From positions 1 through 64,000 of the forward strand of contig NZ_FOWC01000005.1 in assembly GCF_900115345.1 (NCBI RefSeq): a stretch of DNA of 64,000 nt, in the 5' to 3' direction. Numbering within the stretch: position 1 is the first letter of the stretch; each line of letters opens with the position of its first letter. The position numbers and the translations under genes were made by a program. This document shows, in pieces, positions 55,862-63,902 of this stretch. A model generated the notes under the pieces. That model had not been told where the DNA came from. It saw nothing but the letters and a program-made list of their open reading frames with translations, and made no database searches. The stretch comes from Amycolatopsis rubida (GTDB taxonomy: Bacteria; Actinomycetota; Actinomycetes; Mycobacteriales; Pseudonocardiaceae).

Positions 55862-56674
55862 GTGACCTGGACCATCGGCGAAGTCGACGTGCACCGCATC
55901 GACGAGATCGAGCTGCCCGCCGCCACCGGATCGTGGCTGCTTCCCGGCGCGACAGGCGAAATTCGGCTGCACAGCCACAGTTTCGCGTTCGAGAAGGAGG
56001 GGACGAAGATCCTCGTCGACACCGGGATCGGCAACGGGAAGACCCGCGCCAACCCGGCGTGGCATGACCTGGACACGGGATATCTGGACGCGCTGGCCGC
56101 CGCCGGGTTCGCGCCGGACGAGGTGGACCTGGTGCTGCTCACCCACCTGCACGCCGACCACGTCGGCTGGAACACCCGGGAGCAGGACGGCGTGTGGGTG
56201 CCGACGTTCGCCTCCGCCCGGCACGTCACCGCCCGCGCCGAGCGCGAGTTCTGGACGGGCTACGACATGGACGGCCCGCGACGGCAGATGTTCCAGGATT
56301 CCGTGCTGCCGGTGGAACGCGCGGGCCTGCTGGACCTGGTCGACGTCCCCGCGGACGGGGCGGAAATCGTGCCCGGCGTGCGATTGCTGCCGACGCCCGG
56401 CCACACCCCGGGGCACGTCTCGGTCGAAGTGTCCAGCCGCGGCGAGACCGCGCTGATCACCGGGGACGCGGTGCACCATCCCGTGCAGCTCGCGCACCCG
56501 GAGATCGGCGCGTCGGTGGACATCGACCCGGCCGAAGCCGAGAAGACCCGCCGCCGTCTCCTCGCCGGACTCGCTGATTCGGGCACGCTCGTGCTGGGCA
56601 CGCACTTCACCCCGCCCACCGGCGGCCGCCTAGTCTCCCAGGGCTCCGGCTACCGGCTCGCGGAAAGTCCGTGA
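55862..56674 (+). CDS. Metallo-beta-lactamase-fold hydrolase (lactonase-like)
   Basis: 270 residues. Zinc ligands HLHADHVGW near 97-105, GHTPGHVSV near 180-188, and Asp in TGDAVHHPVQ near 200: the set of AHL-lactonase-like cytoplasmic hydrolases. GTG 55862 follows AAGGAGG. Divergent from the amidase operon and sharing its operator, it may open a lactone or ester linked to the same substrate. The terminator hairpin begins within its last codons. Confidence 0.88.
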   Translation: MTWTIGEVDVHRIDEIELPAATGSWLLPGATGEIRLHSHSFAFEKEGTKILVDTGIGNGKTRANPAWHDLDTGYLDALAAAGFAPDEVDLVLLTHLHADHVGWNTREQDGVWVPTFASARHVTARAEREFWTGYDMDGPRRQMFQDSVLPVERAGLLDLVDVPADGAEIVPGVRLLPTPGHTPGHVSVEVSSRGETALITGDAVHHPVQLAHPEIGASVDIDPAEAEKTRRRLLAGLADSGTLVLGTHFTPPTGGRLVSQGSGYRLAESP

Positions 56675-56697
56675 GGGGGACCCTCACGGACTTTCCG
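56661..56697. terminator. 17-bp hairpin between convergent genes
   Basis: CGGAAAGTCCGTGAGGG pairs perfectly with its complement around a 3-base loop. It overlaps the stop of the metallo-hydrolase gene, and a third partial copy of the arm follows up to 56718. The core GTGAGGG..CCCT is shared with the hairpin at 24630. Confidence 0.75.
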
Positions 56698-56718
56698 CCA
56701 GGGTTCCCCTCACGGACT

Positions 56719-57108
56719 TCAGGACAGGTGAGCGGGCAGGGCTGCGACGGCCTCGCTGATGGCGGCGTCGAAGGCGCCGGCGAGCGAGTCCGGCGAGATT
56801 TCCGTGCTGTATACGACGATCGACCGGCCCGCGTCGATCTCCAGCACGTCCACGGTGCCGAGGTGGCCGGCGACGGGGAGGTCCCCGCCGGTCACCCGGT
56901 ACTGCAGCCGTCGCCGGGCCGGGTCGTGCGTGACGACGGCTTCTTCCAGGACCGAGCCGTCCCCCAGGACCACGGTGCGGTGCCGCGTGTCGCCGGTGGA
57001 GGACTTCATCGACGGGAACCAGTCGGCGACCGCCGCGGGGTCGCCGATCACCTGCCATACCGCGTCGGCGGGCGCGTCGAGCAGGACGTGGGAGCGCAGG
57101 GCGGCCAT
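56719..57108 (-). CDS. SRPBCC (START-like) family protein
   Basis: 129 residues: DAPADAVWQVIGDPAAVADWFPSM opens the helix-grip fold with a hydrophobic pocket, and GAFDAAISEAVAAL forms the C-terminal helix. These proteins bind or cyclise hydrophobic and aromatic molecules. Last gene of the long monooxygenase/Pxp operon, sharing a base with the tautomerase stop. Confidence 0.8.
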   Translation of the reverse strand: MAALRSHVLLDAPADAVWQVIGDPAAVADWFPSMKSSTGDTRHRTVVLGDGSVLEEAVVTHDPARRRLQYRVTGGDLPVAGHLGTVDVLEIDAGRSIVVYSTEISPDSLAGAFDAAISEAVAALPAHLS

Positions 57109-57293
57109 CAGCTGTCCGAGAAAAGCTTGCCCGCCCGCGCCCAGTTCGCGGTGTCGACGTCGGTGAACACGATGCCGACCGACTCCGGGGCGCAGTCGCC
57201 GATCCGGCAGATCTCGCGGGTCAGCACCTCGGCCAGCTCGCGTTTCTGCTCGGTGGTGCGACCGGGGAACCAGTCGACCTGGACGTGGGGCAT
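57108..57293 (-). CDS. 4-oxalocrotonate tautomerase-family enzyme
   Basis: 61 residues starting Met-Pro, so Pro1 is free as the catalytic base; MPHVQVDWFPGRTTEQKREL matches the 4-OT fold. It shifts double bonds in enol acids formed after aromatic ring cleavage. It lies 12 bases after pxpC and directly before the SRPBCC gene. Its presence argues for an aromatic or dienol intermediate in the operon's pathway. Confidence 0.85.
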   Translation of the reverse strand: MPHVQVDWFPGRTTEQKRELAEVLTREICRIGDCAPESVGIVFTDVDTANWARAGKLFSDS

Positions 57294-57305
57294 GAGAACT
57301 CCTTG

Positions 57306-58271
57306 TCAGCTCAGGGAATCAGCGGCTTGCTGAGTGCGGGCCCGGTAATCGCGGCGGATGGCGAGCGCTTCGTCCAGATCGACCGCCACGAAACGGGTTT
57401 TGGTGTTCGGCGCGGACTGCGCCACCAGGTCCAGGTCTCCGCTGAGGACAGTGCCGACCATCAGGTAACCGCCGCCGGACACCGCGTCACGGTGCAGGAT
57501 GATCGGTTCGACACCACCGGGAACCTGGATCGAGCCGATCGGATAAGGCGCGTCCACGATGTTCGACGGATCCTGTCCGGCGCCGAACGGCGGAGTACGC
57601 GGCTTGGTCTCCAATTGTGCGCCCTGGTAACGGAAACCGACGCGGTCGGCGACCGGGGTGAGCGTCCAGTCGGTGTCCAGGAACGTCGCGCGGCCCGCGT
57701 CGGTGAGCACGTGGTCGTAAAGACCCATCACCACGCGGACTTCGATCTCCTTCGACAAAGCCGGGCGCAAGGATTCCGGCAGAAAACGCCCTGGCACACC
57801 AGCGCCGGCGCCCACCGCAATGACGTCTCCGGCGACGAGCGGCGCACCGCTGATCCCGCCGAGTTTACCCAGCCCGTAGGTGGATCGGCTGCCCAGCACC
57901 AACGGGACGTCGACGCCGCCGCTCACCGCGAGGTATGCGCGAGCCCCGCGTTTGCAGAACCCGAAGGTGAGGACATCGCCCGCTTGCACCGCGAACGCCT
58001 CCCACAGCGGCCGGTCCTCGCCGTTGAGTTTCGGCGGAAGCTCGGCACCGGCGATCGCCACGACGGTGTCCTCGGTGAAGCGCAGTTCCGGTCCCAGGTA
58101 GACACATTCGAGCGCGGCCGCACCGGGATCGTTGCCCACCAGTCGATTGGCGACCGAGTACGAGTACTGGTCGAGCGCGCCGGAGGGCGGGATGCCGACG
58201 TCGTAATAGCCGGTGCGGCCGGCGTCCTGGATCGTCGTGGCCAGTCCGGGCTGGCGGACCTCAATCGGCAC
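57306..58271 (-). CDS. pxpC: PxpC/KipA-like carboxyltransferase-domain subunit
   Basis: 321 residues of the AHS2/KipA family: PGLATTIQDAGRTGYYDVGIPPSGALD at the start, PLWEAFAVQAGDVLTFG, ARAYLAVSGGVDVP. With PxpB and PxpA it forms ATP-dependent 5-oxoprolinase; the same domains are the carboxyltransferase of urea carboxylase. It overlaps pxpB by 11 bases. The presence of separate biotin carboxylase and carrier genes in the operon leaves open which chemistry is used. Confidence 0.88.
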   Translation of the reverse strand: MPIEVRQPGLATTIQDAGRTGYYDVGIPPSGALDQYSYSVANRLVGNDPGAAALECVYLGPELRFTEDTVVAIAGAELPPKLNGEDRPLWEAFAVQAGDVLTFGFCKRGARAYLAVSGGVDVPLVLGSRSTYGLGKLGGISGAPLVAGDVIAVGAGAGVPGRFLPESLRPALSKEIEVRVVMGLYDHVLTDAGRATFLDTDWTLTPVADRVGFRYQGAQLETKPRTPPFGAGQDPSNIVDAPYPIGSIQVPGGVEPIILHRDAVSGGGYLMVGTVLSGDLDLVAQSAPNTKTRFVAVDLDEALAIRRDYRARTQQAADSLS

Positions 58272-59151
58272 GGAGCACCTCCATCAGTCCCGCGGTGAAG
58301 CCGTCCGGGTCGTCGAGGTACTCGCGCAGCCCGAATTCGACCGGGCGCGAACGGATCCGGAACGTCCCGGCCTCGACCTCCTTGACGTGGTCGTCGTAGG
58401 CATCCCGGTCGATCGGCTTGAACCGCACGATGTCGCCGGGCCGGAAGAACACCAGGAAATCCCCGAAGTCCGGGAGTTCCTGCGCCGGATCGTAAATCGG
58501 CGCCGGAGTGATGCCGAACATCTGGTACCCGCCCGCGCCGCGCACCGAGTAAACACAGCTGAAGCAGCCGCCGTAGCCGACTGTCTGCTTGGGAGTGTCC
58601 GTGCGCGGCCGCAGGTATTTCGGCACGACGATCTGCCGTTCCCGGGGCACCATCTGGTACATGAACGGCAGCCCCGCGACGAACCCCACCATCGAGACGA
58701 ACCACGGGGAGCCGCTGTGCGCCGCGATGAATTCCCCGGCCCCGGCGTATCCGTTGATCCGGGCGGCGTACTCGATGTCGGTGGCGTCCGGGTCCTGATG
58801 CCGGTCGCGGAACCGCATCAGCGTTTCGGTGGTCCACGGATCCTGGTACAGCACCGGGATCTCGACCACCCGGGTCGAAAGGCTGAAGTCCGCGGCGTCG
58901 CCGACCTTGTCCTCGATGTCGCGCAGCCGCGCCATCAGGGTGCGCGGTTCGATGACGTCCGGGTCGTACCGGACCTGGTAGGAAGCGTTCGCCGGACAGA
59001 TCTCCACGACGCCGTCCGGCCGGTTCTCGCGCAGCGAGGTGGTGATCGCCATCGCGCGGAAGTTGGCTTGCAGGCTCATTTCCTCGGCCAGTTCGACGAA
59101 AATGTGCTCGTCGCCGCCCCAGCTGTACCGCGCCGGAGTCGCGCCGCTCAT
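58261..59151 (-). CDS. pxpB: PxpB/KipI-like subunit
   Basis: 296 residues, AHS1/KipI family: VEICPANASYQVRYDPDVI in the N-terminal part, then EIPVLY, PWFVSMVGFVAGLPFMYQM and RPGDIVRFKPID. Longer than simple KipI (about 240) because of extra insertions around 140-200. Partner of PxpC. ATG 59151 overlaps the biotin carboxylase stop. Confidence 0.88.
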   Translation of the reverse strand: MSGATPARYSWGGDEHIFVELAEEMSLQANFRAMAITTSLRENRPDGVVEICPANASYQVRYDPDVIEPRTLMARLRDIEDKVGDAADFSLSTRVVEIPVLYQDPWTTETLMRFRDRHQDPDATDIEYAARINGYAGAGEFIAAHSGSPWFVSMVGFVAGLPFMYQMVPRERQIVVPKYLRPRTDTPKQTVGYGGCFSCVYSVRGAGGYQMFGITPAPIYDPAQELPDFGDFLVFFRPGDIVRFKPIDRDAYDDHVKEVEAGTFRIRSRPVEFGLREYLDDPDGFTAGLMEVLRAD

Positions 59152-60506
59152 GCGCCCGCCTCCGCTCGCCGCGCAAGCCACTCTTCGAGCGTCCCGGTGG
59201 TGAACACGCCGTCGGCGAACCATTGCCGCCCGAGAAGTTCGATGAGCAGCGTCGTGGTGGTGGGAACGCCTTCGACGACCAGTTCGGACAGTGCCCGCTT
59301 CGCCCGGCGCAACGCGGTCGGCCGGTCGTCACCCCACACGATCACCTTGGCCACCAAGGAATCGTAGAACGGCGGGACCTGGCTGCCCGGCGCGAGCCAG
59401 GTGTCGGTACGGACCCACGGACCGCCCGGCAACCGGACTTCGCCGATTTTTCCGGGACCGGGAAGGAAATCGCGCTCCGGGTCTTCCGCGCAGACCCGGA
59501 ATTCGACGGCGTGCCCGCGCCTGGTCACCTCCGATTGCCGGAACCGCAACGGTTCCCCGGCCGCGATCCGCAGCTGCTCGGCGACCAGGTCGATCCCGGT
59601 GATCAGCTCGGTGACCGGATGCTCGACCTGGATCCGGGTGTTCATCTCGATGAAGAAGAACTCGCCGGTCTCGTCGTCCACGAGGAACTCGCAGGTGCCC
59701 GCGCTGCGGTAGCCGACCTCCTTGCACAGCCGCACGGCCGCCGCCGTCATCGCGGTCCGGATCCGTTCGTCGATTCCCGGCGACGGAGCCTCCTCGACCA
59801 CCTTCTGCCGCCGCCGTTGCAGCGAACACTCGCGCTCGAAGACGTGCACCGTCTCGGAACCGTCGCCGAGCACCTGCACCTCGACGTGCCGCGCGGCCCG
59901 CACGAACCGCTCCAGGTACATCTGCCCGTCGCCGAAGGCACTCGCGGCCTCGCCGGAAGCCTGCGGAAACGCGACCTTCAGTTCGGCCTCGTTCCCGGCC
60001 ACCCGGATCCCCCGGCCGCCTCCGCCCGCCGCGGCCTTGAGCATGATCGGATACCCGATCTCGCCCGCGGCGGCGACCGCTTCGGCCACATCGGACACTC
60101 CGCCGGGCGTCCCGGGCACCGTCGGCACCCCGGCCGCCTGCGCGACCTGCCGCGCCCGGACCTTGTCCCCCATCTGCTCGATGACCGAAGCCTCCGGACC
60201 GACGAACGTCAGCCCCGCGTTCGCCGCCGCGGCGGCGAACGACGCGCGCTCGGACAGGAATCCGTAGCCCGGGTGCACCGCGTCCGCGCCGGTTTCCTTC
60301 GCCGCGGCGAGGATCGCGTCCGCCACCAGATAGCTCTTCGCCGCCGGAGCCGGGCCGATCGGGACGACCTGGTCGGCGAGCAGCGCGTGCGCGGCGCTGC
60401 GATCGGCCTCGCTGACGACCGCGACCGTCTCGATCCCGAGGTCGTTCGCCGCGCGGATGATCCGGACCGCGATCTCGCCGCGATTGGCGATCAGCAACCG
60501 TTTCAC
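59148..60506 (-). CDS. Biotin carboxylase subunit
   Basis: 452 residues of the AccC type: KRLLIANRGEIAVRIIRA start, ATP-grasp loop KAAAGGGGRGIRV near 158-170, FIEMNTRIQVEHPVTE catalytic region near 284-299. It carboxylates biotin on the carrier with bicarbonate and ATP. GTG 60506 overlaps the carrier gene. Located with Pxp genes, not with an acyl-CoA carboxyltransferase, so acetyl-CoA carboxylation is unlikely. Confidence 0.92.
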   Translation of the reverse strand: MKRLLIANRGEIAVRIIRAANDLGIETVAVVSEADRSAAHALLADQVVPIGPAPAAKSYLVADAILAAAKETGADAVHPGYGFLSERASFAAAAANAGLTFVGPEASVIEQMGDKVRARQVAQAAGVPTVPGTPGGVSDVAEAVAAAGEIGYPIMLKAAAGGGGRGIRVAGNEAELKVAFPQASGEAASAFGDGQMYLERFVRAARHVEVQVLGDGSETVHVFERECSLQRRRQKVVEEAPSPGIDERIRTAMTAAAVRLCKEVGYRSAGTCEFLVDDETGEFFFIEMNTRIQVEHPVTELITGIDLVAEQLRIAAGEPLRFRQSEVTRRGHAVEFRVCAEDPERDFLPGPGKIGEVRLPGGPWVRTDTWLAPGSQVPPFYDSLVAKVIVWGDDRPTALRRAKRALSELVVEGVPTTTTLLIELLGRQWFADGVFTTGTLEEWLARRAEAGA

Positions 60507-60751
60507 GCGTCCACCTCCAGCACTACCAGCGGCTGGCCCGCATCGACGACCGCCTCCGCGCCGGCGGCGAACTCCACGACGGTCCCCGCCGCGCCGGCGG
60601 GCACCGGATAGAAGGACTTCATCACCTCGACCAGCCCGACCGTGTCGTCCGCGCCGACCTGCTGGCCGGGCTTCACGAAATCCGGGCTCTCCGGATCGGG
60701 CCTGCGGTAAAAGACCCCGGGAATGGGCGAAACCACTTCGAGACGGGACAT
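60503..60751 (-). CDS. Biotin carboxyl carrier protein
   Basis: 82 residues, a bare biotinyl domain. The lysine to be biotinylated is Lys45 in VEVMKSFY, a variant of the usual EAMKM. PGVFYRRPDPESPDFVKPGQ at the start is typical of AccB-like domains, but the long linker of AccB is absent. ATG 60751 is chosen; ATG 60760 three codons earlier is possible. Shuttles carboxylate from the biotin carboxylase to the Pxp-like acceptor enzyme, by inference. Confidence 0.85.
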   Translation of the reverse strand: MSRLEVVSPIPGVFYRRPDPESPDFVKPGQQVGADDTVGLVEVMKSFYPVPAGAAGTVVEFAAGAEAVVDAGQPLVVLEVDA

Positions 60752-60789
60752 CAGCGTCACCTCGCACTCGGTAGGGACAGGTACGGAGT

Positions 60790-61512
60790 TCAGGCCAGGT
60801 AGGGCGTCAGCGCATCATGCACGCTTTTCGCCAGGTCCACCGCGCCAGGAGTGTCGGAGTGCACGCAGACGCAGTCCGCGCGCATCGGGATGTCCTGACC
60901 GTCCACAGAGGTCGCGAGCCGCTCAGTCACCGCCCGCACGGACCGCTCGGCGGCGATCGCCGGGTCGTAGGCGACGTGCTCGCGGGTGATGATGAGCGAA
61001 CCGTCGGCGCGGTAGTCCAGGTCGGTGTAGTACTCGGCGATGAAGCCTCGGCCGCGCTTCCCCCACACCTTTTCGTGCATGGTGTTCGCCATGCCCATCA
61101 GCGGCACGTCGAAGACGTCGGCCGCCTCCGCGATGGCCCGCGCGACCGTCTCGTCCTGCGACGCCAGACCGTACAGCGCGCCGTGCGGTTTGATGTGGTT
61201 GAGCGGCATGCCGTGCTCGGCCAGGAATCCGGTCAGCGCGCCGACCTGGTACACCACCGCTGCGGTGAGTTCCCCGGGCTCCATCTTCAGCTCCCGCCTG
61301 CCGAACCCGTCGCGGTCCGGGAACGACGGGTGGGCGCCCACCTTCACCGAATGCTCGTGGGCCAGCGCGACTGTCCGCCGCATGACGACCGGATCGGCGG
61401 CGTGGAAACCGCAGGCGACATTCGCGACCGTGATGTAGGGCATGATGCCCTCGTCGTCGCCGCAACGGTAGATGCTGTAGGCCTCGCCCATGTCGCAGTT
61501 GATGGCAACCAT
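60790..61512 (-). CDS. pxpA: PxpA/LamB-YcsF-family lactamase subunit
   Basis: 240 residues. INCDMGEAYSIY, VANVACGFHAADP, GAHPSFPDRDGFGRRE, HIKPHGALYG and CVCVHSDTPGA give all the family motifs, including the metal-like Asp/His residues. In 5-oxoprolinase it works with PxpBC to open the lactam of 5-oxoproline using ATP. Slightly shorter than usual (about 250). It lies 35 bases after the Rieske gene. Confidence 0.9.
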   Translation of the reverse strand: MVAINCDMGEAYSIYRCGDDEGIMPYITVANVACGFHAADPVVMRRTVALAHEHSVKVGAHPSFPDRDGFGRRELKMEPGELTAAVVYQVGALTGFLAEHGMPLNHIKPHGALYGLASQDETVARAIAEAADVFDVPLMGMANTMHEKVWGKRGRGFIAEYYTDLDYRADGSLIITREHVAYDPAIAAERSVRAVTERLATSVDGQDIPMRADCVCVHSDTPGAVDLAKSVHDALTPYLA

Positions 61513-61546
61513 GAGTGCTGTTCCTTGTCTTTTTCCGGAATTCTTC

Positions 61547-61882
61547 TCAGGAATGCGCGATCTTCGGGGTGTCCCCGTCGGGGTCGACGAAGACGTCGTC
61601 GCCCTCCAGCCGCACCGGGTACCGGGCGAGCTGCGCGTGGCCGGGGTTGATGCCCTGGCACGTGGTGAGGTCGAACGTCCACAGGTGGCTTGTGCACATG
61701 AGGGTCTTCTTGTCCAGTTCGCCCTCGACCAGTTCGACCTGCTGGTGCGGGCAGATCGCCTGGGTCGCGACGACCTCGCCGCCGTCGAGGTGGGCGATCA
61801 GCACTTCCTTGTCCCCCACCTCGAACGACTCCATGTCGCCTTCCCAGACGTCGTCGAGGCTGCACACCCGCACGAAACCCAT
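61547..61882 (-). CDS. Rieske ferredoxin of a diiron monooxygenase (TmoC-like)
   Basis: 111 residues. Rieske [2Fe-2S] ligands Cys44/His46 in ICPHQQ and Cys63/His66 in CTSHLW, almost the spacing of T4MO TmoC. It carries electrons from the reductase to the hydroxylase. In tmo/iso clusters this gene comes before the effector; here it follows the reductase, a changed order. Confidence 0.9.
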   Translation of the reverse strand: MGFVRVCSLDDVWEGDMESFEVGDKEVLIAHLDGGEVVATQAICPHQQVELVEGELDKKTLMCTSHLWTFDLTTCQGINPGHAQLARYPVRLEGDDVFVDPDGDTPKIAHS

Positions 61883-61897
61883 GCGGAAGCTCCTTTC

Positions 61898-62908
61898 TCA
61901 GCTGAACCGGTCGAAATGGAGCCGGTCGGCGGCGAGCCCGCCCTCCAGCACCAGCGCCCTGGCGAGCGCGTCGGTCATCGCGGGCGGCCCGGCGGCGTAG
62001 TAGGTGAAGTCCGTCAGCGCTTCGCCCAGTTTCGCGACCACAGCCTCGTGCACGAACCCTTGGTGCGATCCGGAATCCGCCGAGCCGGGTTCGGAAACCG
62101 CGGTGTGCACGTGGAGTGCGCGCAATCGGCGCCCCGCCATCGCCATCGCTTCCGGAATGTGCAAATCGCGCGGAGCACGGCCGCCGCAGAACAAATGGAC
62201 CGTGCGCTCGGCGGCGTCGGCCTGCGCGGCCGCGCCGAGCACGACGCTCGCCATCGCGCCGAGCCCGGAACCGCCTGCGACGCAAACGATGTCGCGGTCG
62301 TCGCCGGCACGGTAGTACGCCTGGCCGTACGGGCCGTCCAGTTCGATCGTCTCGCCGAGGTCGAGCCCGTCGAACAGGATCGACGTCGCTTTCCCGCCCG
62401 GGGACCGCTTGACGACGAATTTCCATTCCCGCCGGCAGTTCCCGAGATTGCTCATCGAGTACGCGCGTTCGATGCCGCTGGGGAACCCGAGCATCGCGTA
62501 CTGCCCGGCGCTGAACGCGGCGTGCTTTTCCGCGACGAACACGAATTCGGCCATGTCGTGGGTGAGCCGGTGCACCTCGCGCAGCCGGGCGCGCTGCCGG
62601 ATCGGCCGGTGCGGCGCGGGTTCCGGCACCGAACTCAGGTCGACCACGCAGTCGCTGGCGGGTTCGCTCTGGCAGGCCAGCCTGCGGCCTTTGCGCCGGT
62701 CGCGGGCGCTGAGCCCGGGCGCGTCCGCCCAGCGTGTGCGGACGTCGCCTTCCAGCAGCTCGTACCGGCAGCTTCCGCAGGCTCCGCTGTTGCACTCGTA
62801 GCTGAGGCCGACCCCCGCGCGGAGGGCGGCACGCAGCAGCGTGTCGCCCTCCGCGCAAGGAAAGCGAACGCCGGTCCCCCGCAGGAGGACGTGGTGTTCG
62901 GTCGTCAT
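61898..62908 (-). CDS. Monooxygenase NADH reductase (TmoF-like)
   Basis: 336 residues: plant-type [2Fe-2S] domain (YECNSGACGSCRYELLEG, Cys39/44/47, later Cys in LACQSEP), FAD domain (IERAYSMSNL) and NAD domain (DIVCVAGGSGLGAMASV). It passes NADH electrons to the Rieske protein. It lies 7 bases after the beta-subunit gene. Confidence 0.92.
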   Translation of the reverse strand: MTTEHHVLLRGTGVRFPCAEGDTLLRAALRAGVGLSYECNSGACGSCRYELLEGDVRTRWADAPGLSARDRRKGRRLACQSEPASDCVVDLSSVPEPAPHRPIRQRARLREVHRLTHDMAEFVFVAEKHAAFSAGQYAMLGFPSGIERAYSMSNLGNCRREWKFVVKRSPGGKATSILFDGLDLGETIELDGPYGQAYYRAGDDRDIVCVAGGSGLGAMASVVLGAAAQADAAERTVHLFCGGRAPRDLHIPEAMAMAGRRLRALHVHTAVSEPGSADSGSHQGFVHEAVVAKLGEALTDFTYYAAGPPAMTDALARALVLEGGLAADRLHFDRFS

Positions 62909-62915
62909 CGCCGGT

Positions 62916-63902
62916 TCAGCCTCCGATGCCGAGCTGCCGCTGGAACGCCCGGAGCGCGCCGATCGCGTTCTGGCCCGCTTCGGCGTTTTCCGCCACTTCG
63001 GCGCCGTACGCCTCGATCGCGGCGACCGCGAGCGGCTGCCACTTCGCGACCCACTCGCGCAGCTGCGGCACGTTCGAGTCCACTTCGGACATCTGCTTGA
63101 CCAGCGCCTCGGTCCAGCGCCGCGACCGCTCGCTGTCCCGCAACGCCGATTCGGCCAGCAGCGCGTGCAGCACGTCGCCGTGCCGCCGGGCGCTGACGCC
63201 GAGCTGGCGCAGCACGATCTCGTCGAGCGCCGGCTTGGCCACCACGTTCAGCGCGACGAACGCCTCCGCCCAGTCGAACGTGGTCAGCTGGCGTTCCATC
63301 AGCTCGCGGAATCCCTGCCAGGCGGGAAGTTCCTCCCACAGCTCGCGCTCGCGCTCGCCGAACCCGGCGGCCGGATGCGCCTGGCGCAGCTGTGCGGTGC
63401 GATAGGCCACATTGGACAGCCAGCGCAGCGAATCGGCCGCCTGGAACGCCGCGCAGTTGGCGATCGTGCTGGCCGGGGCCATGTGCACGAGGTACGCGCT
63501 GGCCATCTGCACGGTGTGCAGCAGGTACCGGCTCGGCGTGTACAGCTGGGCCAGCACCGCGACCCACTCCGGCGACAGACCGCGGTCGTGGCCCTCGGCG
63601 TCGTGCTGGTCGAGCAGGCCGTCCACATAGGACTCTTGGCCGTCCTGCAGGATGTTGTACGTGCGGTACACCAGCTCGTCCGGATCGCGGAAGGCGTTCC
63701 AGTCCGGGTGCGTGATCGGGCTCTGGTTGCGGTAGCGGCGGTAGAAATCCGCCATGAACCCGGTGTGCCCGACGTCCCACGGCTGCTCGGGATCGCGGGT
63801 GTGCCACAGCAGGTTGGTGGAGACGATCTCGTACTCGCTCGGCTTGCGCCGGCGGGCGGCGAGGTGCCCCCAGGTCTTGAGCGGCTTGAGCGGGGTGCTC
63901 AC
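62916..63902 (-). CDS. Soluble diiron monooxygenase hydroxylase beta subunit (TmoE-like)
   Basis: 328 residues, close to toluene-4-monooxygenase TmoE: KTWGHLAARRRKPSEYEIVS at the start, then DPDELVYRTYNILQDGQESY and MAPASTIANCAAFQAADSLR. A structural subunit of the (alpha beta gamma)2 hydroxylase; the diiron site is in the alpha subunit, beyond the window. GTG 63902 overlaps the effector stop. Places the system in group 2 of soluble diiron monooxygenases (aromatics, isoprene and other alkenes). Confidence 0.92.
   Translation of the reverse strand: MSTPLKPLKTWGHLAARRRKPSEYEIVSTNLLWHTRDPEQPWDVGHTGFMADFYRRYRNQSPITHPDWNAFRDPDELVYRTYNILQDGQESYVDGLLDQHDAEGHDRGLSPEWVAVLAQLYTPSRYLLHTVQMASAYLVHMAPASTIANCAAFQAADSLRWLSNVAYRTAQLRQAHPAAGFGERERELWEELPAWQGFRELMERQLTTFDWAEAFVALNVVAKPALDEIVLRQLGVSARRHGDVLHALLAESALRDSERSRRWTEALVKQMSEVDSNVPQLREWVAKWQPLAVAAIEAYGAEVAENAEAGQNAIGALRAFQRQLGIGG

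Noticed and set aside
59148..60751. Biotin carboxylase and carrier as acetyl-CoA carboxylase AccBC
   Set aside because: No carboxyltransferase AccAD-type gene is near and the genes overlap with pxp genes; the carrier lacks the usual AccB linker.
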